Source: Deinococcus roseus (GTDB lineage Bacteria > Deinococcota > Deinococci > Deinococcales > Deinococcaceae). Taken from it: a DNA stretch of 64,000 nt. The notes under the pieces were generated by a model. That model saw only the letters and a list, made by a program, of their open reading frames with translations, searched no databases and was not told where the DNA came from. The translations under genes were made by a program, and so were the position numbers. The stretch is from NCBI RefSeq assembly GCF_014646895.1, contig NZ_BMOD01000002.1, positions 473,248 through 537,247 of the forward strand, given 5' to 3'. Below are positions 15,868 to 24,223 of this stretch, one piece after another (position 1 is the stretch's first letter; each line of letters starts with the position of its first letter).

Positions 15868-15941
15868 TGGGGTATCGTCTAACGGCAGGACAACGGTCTT
15901 TGGAACCGTCGGTCATGGTTCGAATCCATGTACCCCAGCCA
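15868..15941 (+). tRNA. tRNA-Gln (UUG)
   Basis: The acceptor stem TGGGGTA/TACCCCA is perfect, followed by discriminator G and an encoded CCA. The anticodon arm ACGGT-cTTTGGA-ACCGT gives anticodon UUG. The T-loop GGTTCGAATCC is canonical. It reads Gln CAA and, with wobble, CAG codons. Confidence 0.97.
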
Positions 15942-15947
15942 AAAATG

Positions 15948-15972
15948 CCAGCCTTCAGGGGCTGGTTTTTTC
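15948..15972 (+). terminator. terminator after tRNA-Gln
   Basis: CCAGCC-ttcagg-GGCTGG followed by TTTTTT. Confidence 0.8.
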
Positions 15973-16104
15973 TTTGTACGCCATGCGGCTTAAGCCAGAT
16001 CCATGAGGGCAAAAACAGCCAGAGCTTCTACACTGAAAGGGCGTACAAACTTGACCTTCCTCCTTTAAGAAACCGCAGCCTTGAGCAAGCTGCGGTGTTT
16101 TTTT
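15973..16104 (+). ncRNA. possible structured RNA between two terminators
   Basis: TTTGTACGCC (15973-15982) and GGCGTACAAA (16040-16049) form a perfect 10-bp closing stem around 57 nt that holds GGCTTAAGCC and GGC-aaaaaca-GCC hairpins. After a short linker comes a terminator, CCGCAGC...GCTGCGG then TGTTTTTTT (16073-16104). It could be read through from the tRNA promoter, or be the 3' region of the lrp message on the other strand. I do not recognise the family. Confidence 0.35.
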
Positions 16105-16132
16105 GCGTTGATTTTTTTGCATCAAAACACTT

Positions 16133-16567
16133 TCACCAGCTGTTCTGGTGCAGCAAGGTGGAAAACACCAGCGTGGTTTCGGTGGTTCCAAAAGTGCTGA
16201 GTTGCTGCACCAGGGTTTCCAGGTCTTCAATGGAACGGGTCTGGATGTCCAGCATCAGGGAGACCTGACCCAGCACATGGTAGATTTCGCGGATTTCTTT
16301 TTTGTGCTGCGCCCACTCCTGCACGGCTTTGTAGCGGGTGGCCGGGCAGGTCAGGTGAATGAAGGCTTTGAGGGTGTACCCCAGTTTCTGGGGGTTGATG
16401 GTGGCGGTGTAGTTTTCAATGATGCCTGCATCTTCCAGCTTGCGAATGCGTTCGGCCACACTGGGTGCAGTGAGGCCCACCTCCCGGGCCATCTGGGCAT
16501 GGGTCAGGCGGGCATTTTGCTGCAACAGGGTCAGGATCCGCTGGTTGGTTTCGTCCAGAAGGCTCAT
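16133..16567 (-). CDS. Lrp/AsnC-family transcription regulator
   Basis: The 144 residues follow the Lrp plan: an N-terminal helix-turn-helix (LDETNQRILTLLQQNARLTH, then MAREVGLTAPSVAERIRKLE) and a C-terminal RAM/ligand domain (about 65-144) for amino-acid binding and octamer assembly. DIQTRSIEDLETLVQQLSTF is the last conserved helix. TAGAAT lies 6 nt before the ATG, so the message is probably leaderless. The target genes are unknown; nearby candidates include the divergent HAD-like gene and argB. Confidence 0.88.
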   Translation of the reverse strand: MSLLDETNQRILTLLQQNARLTHAQMAREVGLTAPSVAERIRKLEDAGIIENYTATINPQKLGYTLKAFIHLTCPATRYKAVQEWAQHKKEIREIYHVLGQVSLMLDIQTRSIEDLETLVQQLSTFGTTETTLVFSTLLHQNSW

Positions 16568-16739
16568 GCTGGCATTCTACCTTTGATGTCAAGGAAACCG
16601 TGGGATTTTGCTTTGGATTGCTGCTGTTGCAAAAATCCTGGATTTTGCACACTGGAAGCATGGTTTTGCTTTCTGTTTCTGGATGGGTTTTGCCTGGTGG
16701 GTCTGGATTCCGTGGCCCTTGCAGTTTCAGGCAAAGTCT

Positions 16740-16901
16740 GAGCCAGAGGCTACGCCTGTTGGCCTAAGACAGGCTCCTCCAAAAGACGCATGTGCATTCA
16801 AAGGTCTGGAGCAATAATAAACACATCTCCAGAAGGACAAATTCTTGAAGGAGGTGTTTAAAAACCGTCCTTCTGGCCCCTCCCCTTCGGGGGAGTTTTT
16901 T
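16740..16901 (+). ncRNA. possible structured leader upstream of the HAD-like gene
   Basis: The 397-bp gap between lrp and the HAD gene holds several hairpins in a row: GCCTGT-tggcctaag-ACAGGC; CCAGAAGGAC pairing with GTCCTTCTGG across 28 nt that contain GAAGGAGGTG; and a terminator CTCCCC-TTCG-GGGGAG-TTTTTT (16880-16901). Nested stems ending in a terminator 60 bp before the start codon look like an attenuating leader or small RNA. I could not match it to a known riboswitch. The terminator alone is solid. Confidence 0.4.
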
Positions 16902-16964
16902 GATGGTCAGGCTTGCTTAAACCACGTGGCAGAAAAAGGTACAGATTCTGTCACAATGTTGTCA

Positions 16965-17633
16965 ATGACCCGAGCTGCCCTTTTTAACCTGGATGGAACC
17001 CTGCTGGACCACAGCAACACCGTGGAGCAATTTCTGGCAGGCCATCTGCTGCGCCTGGGGGTCCCAGAAACCTCCAGAAGTGCTTATACAGACTGTTATT
17101 ACCAATTGAATCAGGAGGGCCAGCAACAACTGCTCTTTGAAACCCTGCAGCAAAAATTTCTGCCTGGTGTGTCCATCGAGGTGCTGAAAGAAGATTTTGC
17201 ACGTTATGCGTGGCAGACTCCGGTGCTGTACCCCGGCACCTACACCACCCTGCTGGAACTGCGGGCCATGGGCCTGAAACTGGCCCTGATCACCAACGGC
17301 ACGGTGTTCAGCCAGCGGGCCAAAATCGCTTTTTCCCGCCTGGCCGAGTACATGGATGTGATCCTGATTTCTGAAAGTGAGCAGGTCCAGAAACCCCATC
17401 CGCAGATTTACCAGCGGGCACTGGACCGCCTGAATTTGCCTGCCAGGGCCTGCACTTTTGTGGGTGAAGACCCGCTGGAAGACATTGCCGGAGCTGCCCA
17501 GATGGGCATGAAAACCGCATGGCTGCACCACGGGCGGCTGTGGGAGCACCGGGACATCCAGCCAGACTGGGTGCTGGGATCCATCTCAGAGCTGGTTTCG
17601 GTGTTCTCCAGATTGCTGCCTTTGAAATTCTGA
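16965..17633 (+). CDS. HAD-superfamily hydrolase-like protein lacking the nucleophile Asp
   Basis: The 222-residue protein has the HAD core with cap: motif I ALFNLDGTLLDHS, motif II ALITNGT, a Lys in EQVQKPHPQIY and motif IV VGEDPLEDIAGAAQMGMKT. In motif I the normally catalytic first Asp is Asn8 (AAC codon), while the second Asp is present. All known HAD phosphatases need that first Asp, so activity is doubtful unless the Asn deamidates or the protein binds without catalysis. The start is ATG 16965, directly before motif I; ATG 16956 would add three residues. Candidate -10 CACAAT is poor. Confidence 0.82.
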   Translation: MTRAALFNLDGTLLDHSNTVEQFLAGHLLRLGVPETSRSAYTDCYYQLNQEGQQQLLFETLQQKFLPGVSIEVLKEDFARYAWQTPVLYPGTYTTLLELRAMGLKLALITNGTVFSQRAKIAFSRLAEYMDVILISESEQVQKPHPQIYQRALDRLNLPARACTFVGEDPLEDIAGAAQMGMKTAWLHHGRLWEHRDIQPDWVLGSISELVSVFSRLLPLKF

Positions 17634-17637
17634 ACCT

Positions 17638-18546
17638 TCAGGCGGTCTGGGCTCTGGAACGGGTGGGATAACTGGCCACCGCCACCCCCAGCAAGAGCAC
17701 CACACCCCCCAGAATCACCTGTGAACCTGGAAATTCTTTGAAAAACAGCATGGCCAGCAAGCTGGACCCGATGGGTTCCAGCAAAATCAGCAGGGTCACC
17801 AGGGTGGGGTCGATGCGCTTCATGGCCCAGTTGAAACTGGTGTGCCCGATGAGTTGCGGAATCAGGGCCAGCATCGCAATCCAGAAATAGGCTTCCAGTG
17901 GAGCCTGGTATCCCACTCCGGTCAACACCGGAAGGGGCAGCAAGGTCAGCGCTCCGGCACCGTAAGCCAGTCCTGCATAAAGCTGGGTGGGCACCCCCTC
18001 ATGCTGGGCCTGCCTTCCCAGCATGAAATACGCTCCGGCACACATGGCCCCCACCAGGGCCAGCATGTTGCCCAGCAAGGGATTGGGGGCTGTGAGGGTG
18101 GTGTCCTGTCCAAAAGCCACCAGTGCGCCTCCAGCCAAAGCCACCCCGATGCCAGCCAGGGTTTGCATGCTGGGCGGGGTTTTCAGGAAAATCCAGGCAA
18201 TCAGGGCCACCCAAACGGGCGTGGTGGTGGCCAGGGCCGTGCTGGATGCAATGCTGGTGTAACTGAGCGAGGTGATCCAGGTCATGAAGTGCAAGGCCAG
18301 CATCACCCCGGAAGCCAGGGTAAACCCCCAGGCCCTTCGGGACAATTTCTGCCTTCCCAGACCACGAAGCGTAAAGGGCAAAAGCACCAGAGAAGCCAGG
18401 GTCAGCCTTCCTGCAGCCACCACCAGGCTGAACAGAGGCGTGTGTTCAGGGTGGGCATTGGAAGCAAAGCGGATCAGGACGGCAGCGCAGGACACGGCCA
18501 GCACACCGAGGGTCAGCACCAGGGGAAGTTGCACGCGGGAAGTCAT
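17638..18546 (-). CDS. EamA-family (DMT) transporter
   Basis: A 302-residue membrane protein with ten predicted helices in two EamA repeats. The second repeat starts near LLGNMLALVGAMCAGAYFML and carries the RIDPTLVTLLILLEPIGSSL segment typical of drug/metabolite exporters of the RhaT/EamA group. Likely exports a small metabolite; the substrate cannot be read. It converges tail-to-tail with the HAD-like gene with only 4 bp between stops. Start ATG at 18546, 9 nt after TAGAAT. Confidence 0.85.
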   Translation of the reverse strand: MTSRVQLPLVLTLGVLAVSCAAVLIRFASNAHPEHTPLFSLVVAAGRLTLASLVLLPFTLRGLGRQKLSRRAWGFTLASGVMLALHFMTWITSLSYTSIASSTALATTTPVWVALIAWIFLKTPPSMQTLAGIGVALAGGALVAFGQDTTLTAPNPLLGNMLALVGAMCAGAYFMLGRQAQHEGVPTQLYAGLAYGAGALTLLPLPVLTGVGYQAPLEAYFWIAMLALIPQLIGHTSFNWAMKRIDPTLVTLLILLEPIGSSLLAMLFFKEFPGSQVILGGVVLLLGVAVASYPTRSRAQTA

Positions 18547-18582
18547 GGTTCTGCGATTCTAACCGGAAAGGGGGAAGCTGCG

Positions 18583-18644
18583 CTTGCAGAAAGGCCGAGA
18601 GCCATAGCCATAAAGGATTTGGGCCTTCTGCCCTCGGCCTTTCC
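18583..18644 (-). repeat. short inverted-arm hairpin between dusA and the EamA gene
   Basis: GAAAGGCCGAG and CTCGGCCTTTC pair across about 35 bp. The words belong to the same low-complexity family as the larger islands. It could end the dusA transcript. Confidence 0.5.
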
Positions 18645-19676
18645 TCAACCCTGAGCAGGCACTTCAACACTTCCCAGCACAGGACGCGCATCCAGCACCA
18701 CATCTGGGACCAGCTTGATGGCATTTTGCAGCACTTCCAGACCCGCTCCGGGCTTGAAGGAGTGTTCGCTGATGTGACGTTTGAAGGCCCTGGCTCCGGG
18801 CTGTCCCTGAAACAGGCCCAGGATGTGGCGGGTGATTTTGCTGATGTACACGCCTTTTTCCATTTCTGCTGCTGCATATTCCTGCAAGGCAAGCAGGATT
18901 TCCCGGCGGGTTCGGGCCGGTTTGCTGTCTCCAAAGATCTGCTGGTCTGCAAGGGCCAGCATGTAGGGGTTCTGGTATGCAGCCCGTCCGATCATCACCC
19001 CATCCACATGCTGCAACTGGGTCTGGGCGCCCTGCAAATCCAGAATGCCTCCGTTGATGATGATTTCCAGTTCTGGGAAATCCTTTTTGAGCTGGTGCAC
19101 CACGTCGTAACGCAGGGGGGGAATTTCCCGGTTCTCTTTGGGGCTCAGGCCAGACAGCCAGGCTTTTCTGGCATGCACCGTAAAAGAGCTGCAGCCGCCT
19201 GCATGCACCGTTTCAATAAAGGCAGTCAGCAGTTCGTAGCTGTCCAGATCGTCAATGCCAATGCGGTGTTTCACGGTCACAGGAATGGACACAGCTTCCT
19301 GCATGGCCTGCACACAGTCGCGGACCAGTTCGGGTCTGGCCATCAGGCAGGCTCCGAAAAAACCGTTCTGCACCCGGTCGCTGGGGCAGCCCACATTCAG
19401 GTTGATCTCGTCGTAGCCGTACTGCTCGCAGATTTTTGCACTTTTTGCGAGGTCTTCAGGGTTGGACCCTCCCAGTTGCACCGCAATGGGGTGCTCCTGG
19501 GAATGAAAAGACAGGTGTCGGTCCTGGTCTCCGAACAGGATGGCTCCGGTGGTGACCATCTCGGTGTACATCAGGGTGTGCTGGCTGATCAGGCGCAGGA
19601 AAAACCGGTCGTGCCGGTCGGTCCAGTCCATCATGGGGGCGACGCTCAGGCGTCTCATGGGCAGGGATTCAGACAT
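18645..19676 (-). CDS. dusA: tRNA-dihydrouridine(20/20a) synthase
   Basis: FMN-dependent reduction of U20/U20a in the tRNA D-loop. DusA-specific signatures are VAPMMDWTDRH, VQLGGSNPEDLAKSA, the long catalytic block LNVGCPSDRVQNGFFGACLM, TVKHRIGIDD, FTVHARKAWLSGLSPKENRE and IINGGI, with HVDGVMIGRAAYQNPY. Length (343) is normal. It is the second Dus gene in the window, so the cell modifies at least two tRNA positions. Start ATG 19676 has no clear ribosome site; a second ATG at residue 7 is just before the first conserved strand. Confidence 0.92.
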   Translation of the reverse strand: MSESLPMRRLSVAPMMDWTDRHDRFFLRLISQHTLMYTEMVTTGAILFGDQDRHLSFHSQEHPIAVQLGGSNPEDLAKSAKICEQYGYDEINLNVGCPSDRVQNGFFGACLMARPELVRDCVQAMQEAVSIPVTVKHRIGIDDLDSYELLTAFIETVHAGGCSSFTVHARKAWLSGLSPKENREIPPLRYDVVHQLKKDFPELEIIINGGILDLQGAQTQLQHVDGVMIGRAAYQNPYMLALADQQIFGDSKPARTRREILLALQEYAAAEMEKGVYISKITRHILGLFQGQPGARAFKRHISEHSFKPGAGLEVLQNAIKLVPDVVLDARPVLGSVEVPAQG

Positions 19677-19874
19677 GAAAAAGGCTTTCTGGAGGGAAGA
19701 AACTGCATGAAACAGACCCTTTCTGGTCTTTTTTTCAGCCCTCCAAGGGGGTCTGCAGCAGTTGGGTCAGGTGGCCTGTTCTGCCAGCACACATCTTCTC
19801 GATGGTACAACACCCTGTGCAGGCTGTGCATGACCTGCGGTCATACTTTTGCAAGCCTGTCTGTGACAAAATAA

Positions 19875-22061
19875 ATGGATATGAGACCTGCTGGACAGTT
19901 TCCCCTGCTGACTTTGCTCCAGCGGTTTCCTTATTTCTGGCGCACTTTGCCTCTGGCCTTGCTGCTGCTGGTGATGCAGGCCTTTCAGCTGTTCCGGGCC
20001 AGCGATGACAGCTTCTGGGATGTGTGGACCCGCCTGCTCTCCCGGTATGCCAGCACGCCGGTGGTGGTGGTCGCCATCGATGAAAAAACCCTGGCAGCTT
20101 ACGGGCGGATCAGCAACTGGGACCGCCACATGTACGTGCAGGCCCTGAATCACCTGCAGCAGGCGGGGGCTTCTGCCATTGGGCTGGATGTGCTTTTCCC
20201 GGAGCGTTCAGGTCAGGACCAGGAATTTGTGCAGGCCATGCAACAGCAGGGCGTGGTGCTGGCCGATGCAGAGATTTTTGGTGAACGGGTGCCCCGCCAT
20301 CCCGACCTGAAAAATGCCCAGTATGGGGCCATCCTGCTGAACACCTCTTCGGGCAACATTGCCCGCACCTTCCAGACCCAGTACACTTTTGCCTCGGACC
20401 AGAGCAGCCAGCCCAGTTTTGCAGCCCAGCTGGCCCGCAAAGCAGGTTATGGGGTGGAGCTTTCCGAAACCCCCCAGTACCTTTCGTACAATGCCCCTCC
20501 GGGTCAGGCTTTCCTGCAGATCTCTTTTTCTGATGTGGTTCAGGGTCAGTTTCGTTATGCAGATGTACAGAACCGCATTGTGCTGATTGGGGTGACTGCA
20601 GGAGGAGTGGAGCGGGACCAGTTCCTGAGCCCGTACACCCGGGGTTTTCTGGGAAATCCGCTGCCCATTGCTGGCGTGGAAGCCCAGGCCACTGCAGTGC
20701 ACACCCTGATTCAGGGCGGTTTCACTGCACCACACCCGCTGATTCTGGGTGTGGTGTCTGCCCTGATTTTGTTGCTGCTGGTGGGTTCCCAGGTGCGGGG
20801 CCTCCTGGTGATGGTGCTGCTGGCGGTGCTGGTTTTTGCCCAGGGGATGCTGCACCAGGAAGGGCTGATGTTCCCGTTGACCTCGCTGGTGCTGGCGGTG
20901 GTGGGAGGTTTGCTGCTGCGTCTGGTCTTTGCTTTCACCGATGTGCAAAAAGGCATCAATGCCCAGCTCAAACGCCTGAGCTTGCAATTTCAGAGTGAAA
21001 AACCTTTCTCAGGCAGCCCCCTCAAACGCCTGGAACTGCTGCAGGAAATTGAGGAAAAACTGTCGCAGGAACGGGTCAGGTTGCAGGTTTTGCTGGACAA
21101 TGTGGACAGCCCGATGTTTCTGTCCGGTGCAGACGGCAAGATCACCCTGCAAAACCCCTCTGCTTTGCGTTTGCTGGGAGAACAGCCCAGCCTGCAGGCC
21201 CTCAGGCAGCATTTTGACCTTCCTGACCTTGCAGAAGGGATTGAGCGGGTGTTGCAAGGTCAGTCCAGCTATGAAGCCCTCAGTGAGAATGGCCTGCTCA
21301 CTTTGCGGCCTGTGGTTTCAGGAGGCCTGGTGGGCAATGTGACCCCCACCAACCACTTCACCCACCTGCTGGAACAGCACGACCAGCACGCTGCAGCCAT
21401 TGTGCATGACTTCCGCAGTCCCCTCACCAGCATCATGGGTTTTGCCCAGTTCATGGAAGCAGATGCCAGCGAAGAACAGAAGGAAATTCTGGGCATCATG
21501 CTCTCAGAGGCCAGACGCATTGCCGACCTCATCGATGACTTCCTGATGGTCTCCCGGTCCAAAGCTGCCATCCTGGACATTCGTGAAGTGGAGCTGGCGT
21601 CCCTGATCAGGCGCGCAGCTGCGGTGGCAGCCCCCCTGTTCACCGAGAAACACATGGTGCTGCAACTGGATTTGCCCCGCACGGTGTTCGTGGAAGTCGA
21701 TGACCGGGCCATCACACGTGCCCTGCTGAATTTGCTTTCCAATGCCGTGAAATACTCCAGCCCTTCCAGCGAGGTGAATGTGAAACTGGTGGTGCACAAC
21801 GAGGAGGTGCTGCTGAGCGTGCAAGACCATGGTGTGGGCCTGTCCCCGGAAGACCAGCAACGCCTGTTCGGGCGCTTCTTTCGCAGCAGCAATCCGGCCA
21901 TTCAGGAGGTCAAGGGCACCGGTCTGGGCCTGCACACCGTCAAGGAGCTGATCAAAGCCCATGGAGGCGAAATCTGGGTGGATTCCCGGCTGGGAAAAGG
22001 CTCCACTTTCACCATCCACCTGCCCCTGAAAGAAACCGTGCTGCTGCCAGAACTGGTGTAA
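19875..22061 (+). CDS. CHASE2-domain sensor histidine kinase
   Basis: The 728-residue membrane kinase starts with one membrane segment (about 24-40), then an extracytoplasmic CHASE2 sensor (about 60-285; VVVVAIDEKTL, IGLDVLFPE, IVLIGVTAGG), three consecutive membrane helices (about 288-355), a coiled coil, a PAS-like region (about 390-470) and the catalytic core. The H-box is IVHDFRSPLTSIMGF (His511), the N-box LLNLLSNAVKYSS, and the G-boxes QDHGVGLSPED and GTGLGLHTV. No response regulator is encoded nearby, so it is an orphan kinase. A palindrome ATGACC-tgc-GGTCAT lies about 30 bp upstream (19830-19844). Confidence 0.92.
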   Translation: MDMRPAGQFPLLTLLQRFPYFWRTLPLALLLLVMQAFQLFRASDDSFWDVWTRLLSRYASTPVVVVAIDEKTLAAYGRISNWDRHMYVQALNHLQQAGASAIGLDVLFPERSGQDQEFVQAMQQQGVVLADAEIFGERVPRHPDLKNAQYGAILLNTSSGNIARTFQTQYTFASDQSSQPSFAAQLARKAGYGVELSETPQYLSYNAPPGQAFLQISFSDVVQGQFRYADVQNRIVLIGVTAGGVERDQFLSPYTRGFLGNPLPIAGVEAQATAVHTLIQGGFTAPHPLILGVVSALILLLLVGSQVRGLLVMVLLAVLVFAQGMLHQEGLMFPLTSLVLAVVGGLLLRLVFAFTDVQKGINAQLKRLSLQFQSEKPFSGSPLKRLELLQEIEEKLSQERVRLQVLLDNVDSPMFLSGADGKITLQNPSALRLLGEQPSLQALRQHFDLPDLAEGIERVLQGQSSYEALSENGLLTLRPVVSGGLVGNVTPTNHFTHLLEQHDQHAAAIVHDFRSPLTSIMGFAQFMEADASEEQKEILGIMLSEARRIADLIDDFLMVSRSKAAILDIREVELASLIRRAAAVAAPLFTEKHMVLQLDLPRTVFVEVDDRAITRALLNLLSNAVKYSSPSSEVNVKLVVHNEEVLLSVQDHGVGLSPEDQQRLFGRFFRSSNPAIQEVKGTGLGLHTVKELIKAHGGEIWVDSRLGKGSTFTIHLPLKETVLLPELV

Positions 22062-22071
22062 TCTCGCACAC

Positions 22072-22797
22072 TCAGAACTCTGGCTGCCACAGAAAGCGAG
22101 AAGGCTGGATGCGGTCCTGAAGCTGGATGTCCCCGTGGTAGTGCTGACACAGATCAGCAATGATTTCAGGGAGGTGGTCTCCTGCATTGGGGTTCACATA
22201 GATGTTCTGGATCAGGGCATCAAGGTTCACATCGAAAGCCTCAAACACCGGAGGTTCCTGGTCCTCTGAACTGTCTGGGGTCTGAGCATCTTTTCTGCTG
22301 GTCAGCAAGCGCACCTCGTTTTCGTACTGGAAACTGACATCCTTGAAGTTCACGTTCTGCACCTGCACCTCAGAGGCGATGTTTCTGGAGGTCATGTCGA
22401 TGTAATGGATTTTCACCAGTTCCAGGTCTGCTTCTGCTTTCTGCAGCGCTTTCTGCAAACGTCCCACCGTGGTGTTGATGCACACGCTGTTCTCTTCACG
22501 CCCGTAAATTTTCCACATGGCGTAGCATTCCTGATCGGAGATGTTCCAGCAGACCACGTGGGTGTTCAGGCGCATCTGTTGCAGGGTCAATTGGGTTTCC
22601 TGTTGTTTGTGGTGTGATTCCTGGTCCTTGACCCGCAATTCCAGCGCTCTGGGCAGGTGGCCTTCAAAGTGGTCTTCAAAGGTGTCCACCCGACGGAAGG
22701 CCAGCTGGGATTTCTGCAGCAGGTACAGAAAACTGGCCAGATCCATGTACCGCCAGATCAGGGTGTCGACCTGAATTTCAGTGCATTTCAAAGGCAT
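22072..22797 (-). CDS. DUF2971-like protein
   Basis: The 241-residue soluble protein fits the DUF2971 pattern: LIWRYMDLASFLYLLQKSQL, then FEDHFEGHLP, NTHVVCWNISDQECYAMWKI and SVCINTTVGRLQKAL. Family function is not established; members occur near defence and mobile genes but also stand alone, as here. No membrane or secretion signal. TACAGT lies 5 nt before the ATG, a probable leaderless start. It converges with the histidine kinase gene, 10 bp apart. Confidence 0.7.
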   Translation of the reverse strand: MPLKCTEIQVDTLIWRYMDLASFLYLLQKSQLAFRRVDTFEDHFEGHLPRALELRVKDQESHHKQQETQLTLQQMRLNTHVVCWNISDQECYAMWKIYGREENSVCINTTVGRLQKALQKAEADLELVKIHYIDMTSRNIASEVQVQNVNFKDVSFQYENEVRLLTSRKDAQTPDSSEDQEPPVFEAFDVNLDALIQNIYVNPNAGDHLPEIIADLCQHYHGDIQLQDRIQPSRFLWQPEF

Positions 22798-22860
22798 ATT
22801 GCACTGTAAACAGAGCGTTCAGCGTCAGAAAGCAAGATGTTCTGCAGTGTGAAGGCAAAC

Positions 22861-22885
22861 AAAAACCTCCCCATGTTCGGGGAGG
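22861..22885 (-). terminator. terminator after mqnC
   Basis: On the minus strand CCTCCCC-gaacat-GGGGAGG is followed by TTTTTG, about 20 bp after the mqnC stop. Confidence 0.85.
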
Positions 22886-22905
22886 CCAGGTCAGCAAGGT
22901 GGGAT

Positions 22906-24027
22906 TCAGGCAGGAGAAGCCTGGGATCCCAGGTACTCACGGGGATCCACCTGGCGGATCACCTGGAAGAAACTGTTGCGCTGCGCAGGCTGGAAACCCG
23001 CATCGCTGATGATGCGCACCAGTTCACGCACGGTGGCGTTGTGGCGGCTGTGTCCTCCGGCAGCAGACACCACATTCTCTTCAAGCATGGTGGAACCCAC
23101 ATCATTGGCCCCATAAAACAGGGCGGTCTGGGCCACTTTGAAACCCTGCGCAGGCCAGGAGGCCTGAATGTTGGGCTGGTTGTCCAGGGCAATGCGGCTC
23201 ACGGCCAGGTTTTGCAGGTACTCGTAAGCGGTGGCTCCGGGGGCCTTGCCTGCCAGACGGGTGTTTTCGGTTTGCAGGGTCCACATGGCGAAACCTGCAA
23301 AGCCGTTTCCATACTGTTTCAACGCGTGGTCTTGCTGCTCACGGATTTTCAGCAGGTGGCTGGCCCGCTGTTCCAGTGTTTCTCCAAAACCAATCACCAT
23401 GGTGGAGATGGTGTAGAGGCCTTTTTTCTGGGCCTCATCCAGAATGCGAACCCAGTCCTGGGTGCGAATGCGTGCAGGAGCAGCTTTGGCCCGCACCTCA
23501 TCTTCCAGAATTTCCCCACCTGCTCCAGGCAGACCGTCCAGACCGGCCTCGATCAGGCGGTCCAGAATTTCGCTGGCACTCCAGCCGAAGAACTTCTCGA
23601 AGCCCAGGATTTCCTCCGGGCTGAAGGCTTCAATGCGGATGGTGGGATGGTTGGCCTTGATGTGCCGCAGCAGACCGGTGTAATACTCAAAAGGCAACTC
23701 GGGGTTGACCCCCCCTTGCATCAGGATGCGGGTGCCCCCCACCTGTTCGAGTTCATGGATTTTCTGGCTGATGTGGCTGTAATCCAGGGTGTAGGCATCC
23801 GATTGCTTTTTGGTGCGGTAAAACGCGCAGAAGTTGCACGCCACATTGCACACGTTGGTGTAATTGATGTTGCGGTCAATCAGAAAGGTCACCACCTGAG
23901 GGTCAGACCGTCTGAGGCGCAACTGGTGGGCCACGGCAGCGACATCACCGAGGGGCAGGTGGTACAGGGAAACCACCTCTGCATGCGAGAGGCGTTCACC
24001 ATTCAAAGCTTTTTCCAGAACATCCAT
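22906..24027 (-). CDS. mqnC: cyclic dehypoxanthinyl futalosine synthase
   Basis: Radical-SAM enzyme that cyclises dehypoxanthinyl futalosine in the futalosine route to menaquinone. The cluster motif is CNVACNFCAFYR (around residues 59-70) in DRNINYTNVCN; other signatures are GGTRILMQGGVNPELPFEYY, EAFSPEEI, GLPGAGGEIL and VIGFGETLE. With the ATG at 24027 the protein is 373 residues, the family norm; an in-frame extension to 24168 is not supported. TAAAGT lies 7 nt before the ATG (leaderless). The other mqn genes are not in the window. Confidence 0.93.
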   Translation of the reverse strand: MDVLEKALNGERLSHAEVVSLYHLPLGDVAAVAHQLRLRRSDPQVVTFLIDRNINYTNVCNVACNFCAFYRTKKQSDAYTLDYSHISQKIHELEQVGGTRILMQGGVNPELPFEYYTGLLRHIKANHPTIRIEAFSPEEILGFEKFFGWSASEILDRLIEAGLDGLPGAGGEILEDEVRAKAAPARIRTQDWVRILDEAQKKGLYTISTMVIGFGETLEQRASHLLKIREQQDHALKQYGNGFAGFAMWTLQTENTRLAGKAPGATAYEYLQNLAVSRIALDNQPNIQASWPAQGFKVAQTALFYGANDVGSTMLEENVVSAAGGHSRHNATVRELVRIISDAGFQPAQRNSFFQVIRQVDPREYLGSQASPA

Positions 24028-24223
24028 TTCCCTCACTTTAACACCACCCCAGGAAAAAAATGGGGATGAATGCCCTGTTTGCATGCTGCATTCCATCACG
24101 CCTGAGGACATATTTTTATACACTAATCTCATACTGCACTGCTGTCCAACCCTTGCCTTTCCACCCATTGCACAATGTGCTGGTCGTGCTCAGAGGCAAT
24201 TCCCCGAACAAGGATGTGACCCC

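Noticed and set aside
16000..16045. Resemblance of ATGAG and CTGAAAG to a hammerhead ribozyme core
   Set aside because: CUGAUGAG and CGAAAC cores are not present exactly and the stem geometry does not fit.
16845..16964. 40-residue N-terminal extension of the HAD-like protein
   Set aside because: It would translate a terminator hairpin, and the family starts just before motif I.
22837..24069. Plus-strand frame of 410 codons opposite mqnC
   Set aside because: mqnC is unambiguous; the opposite frame has no signal or family resemblance.
24028..24168. 47-residue N-terminal extension of MqnC
   Set aside because: Family length and the TAAAGT box support the ATG at 24027.
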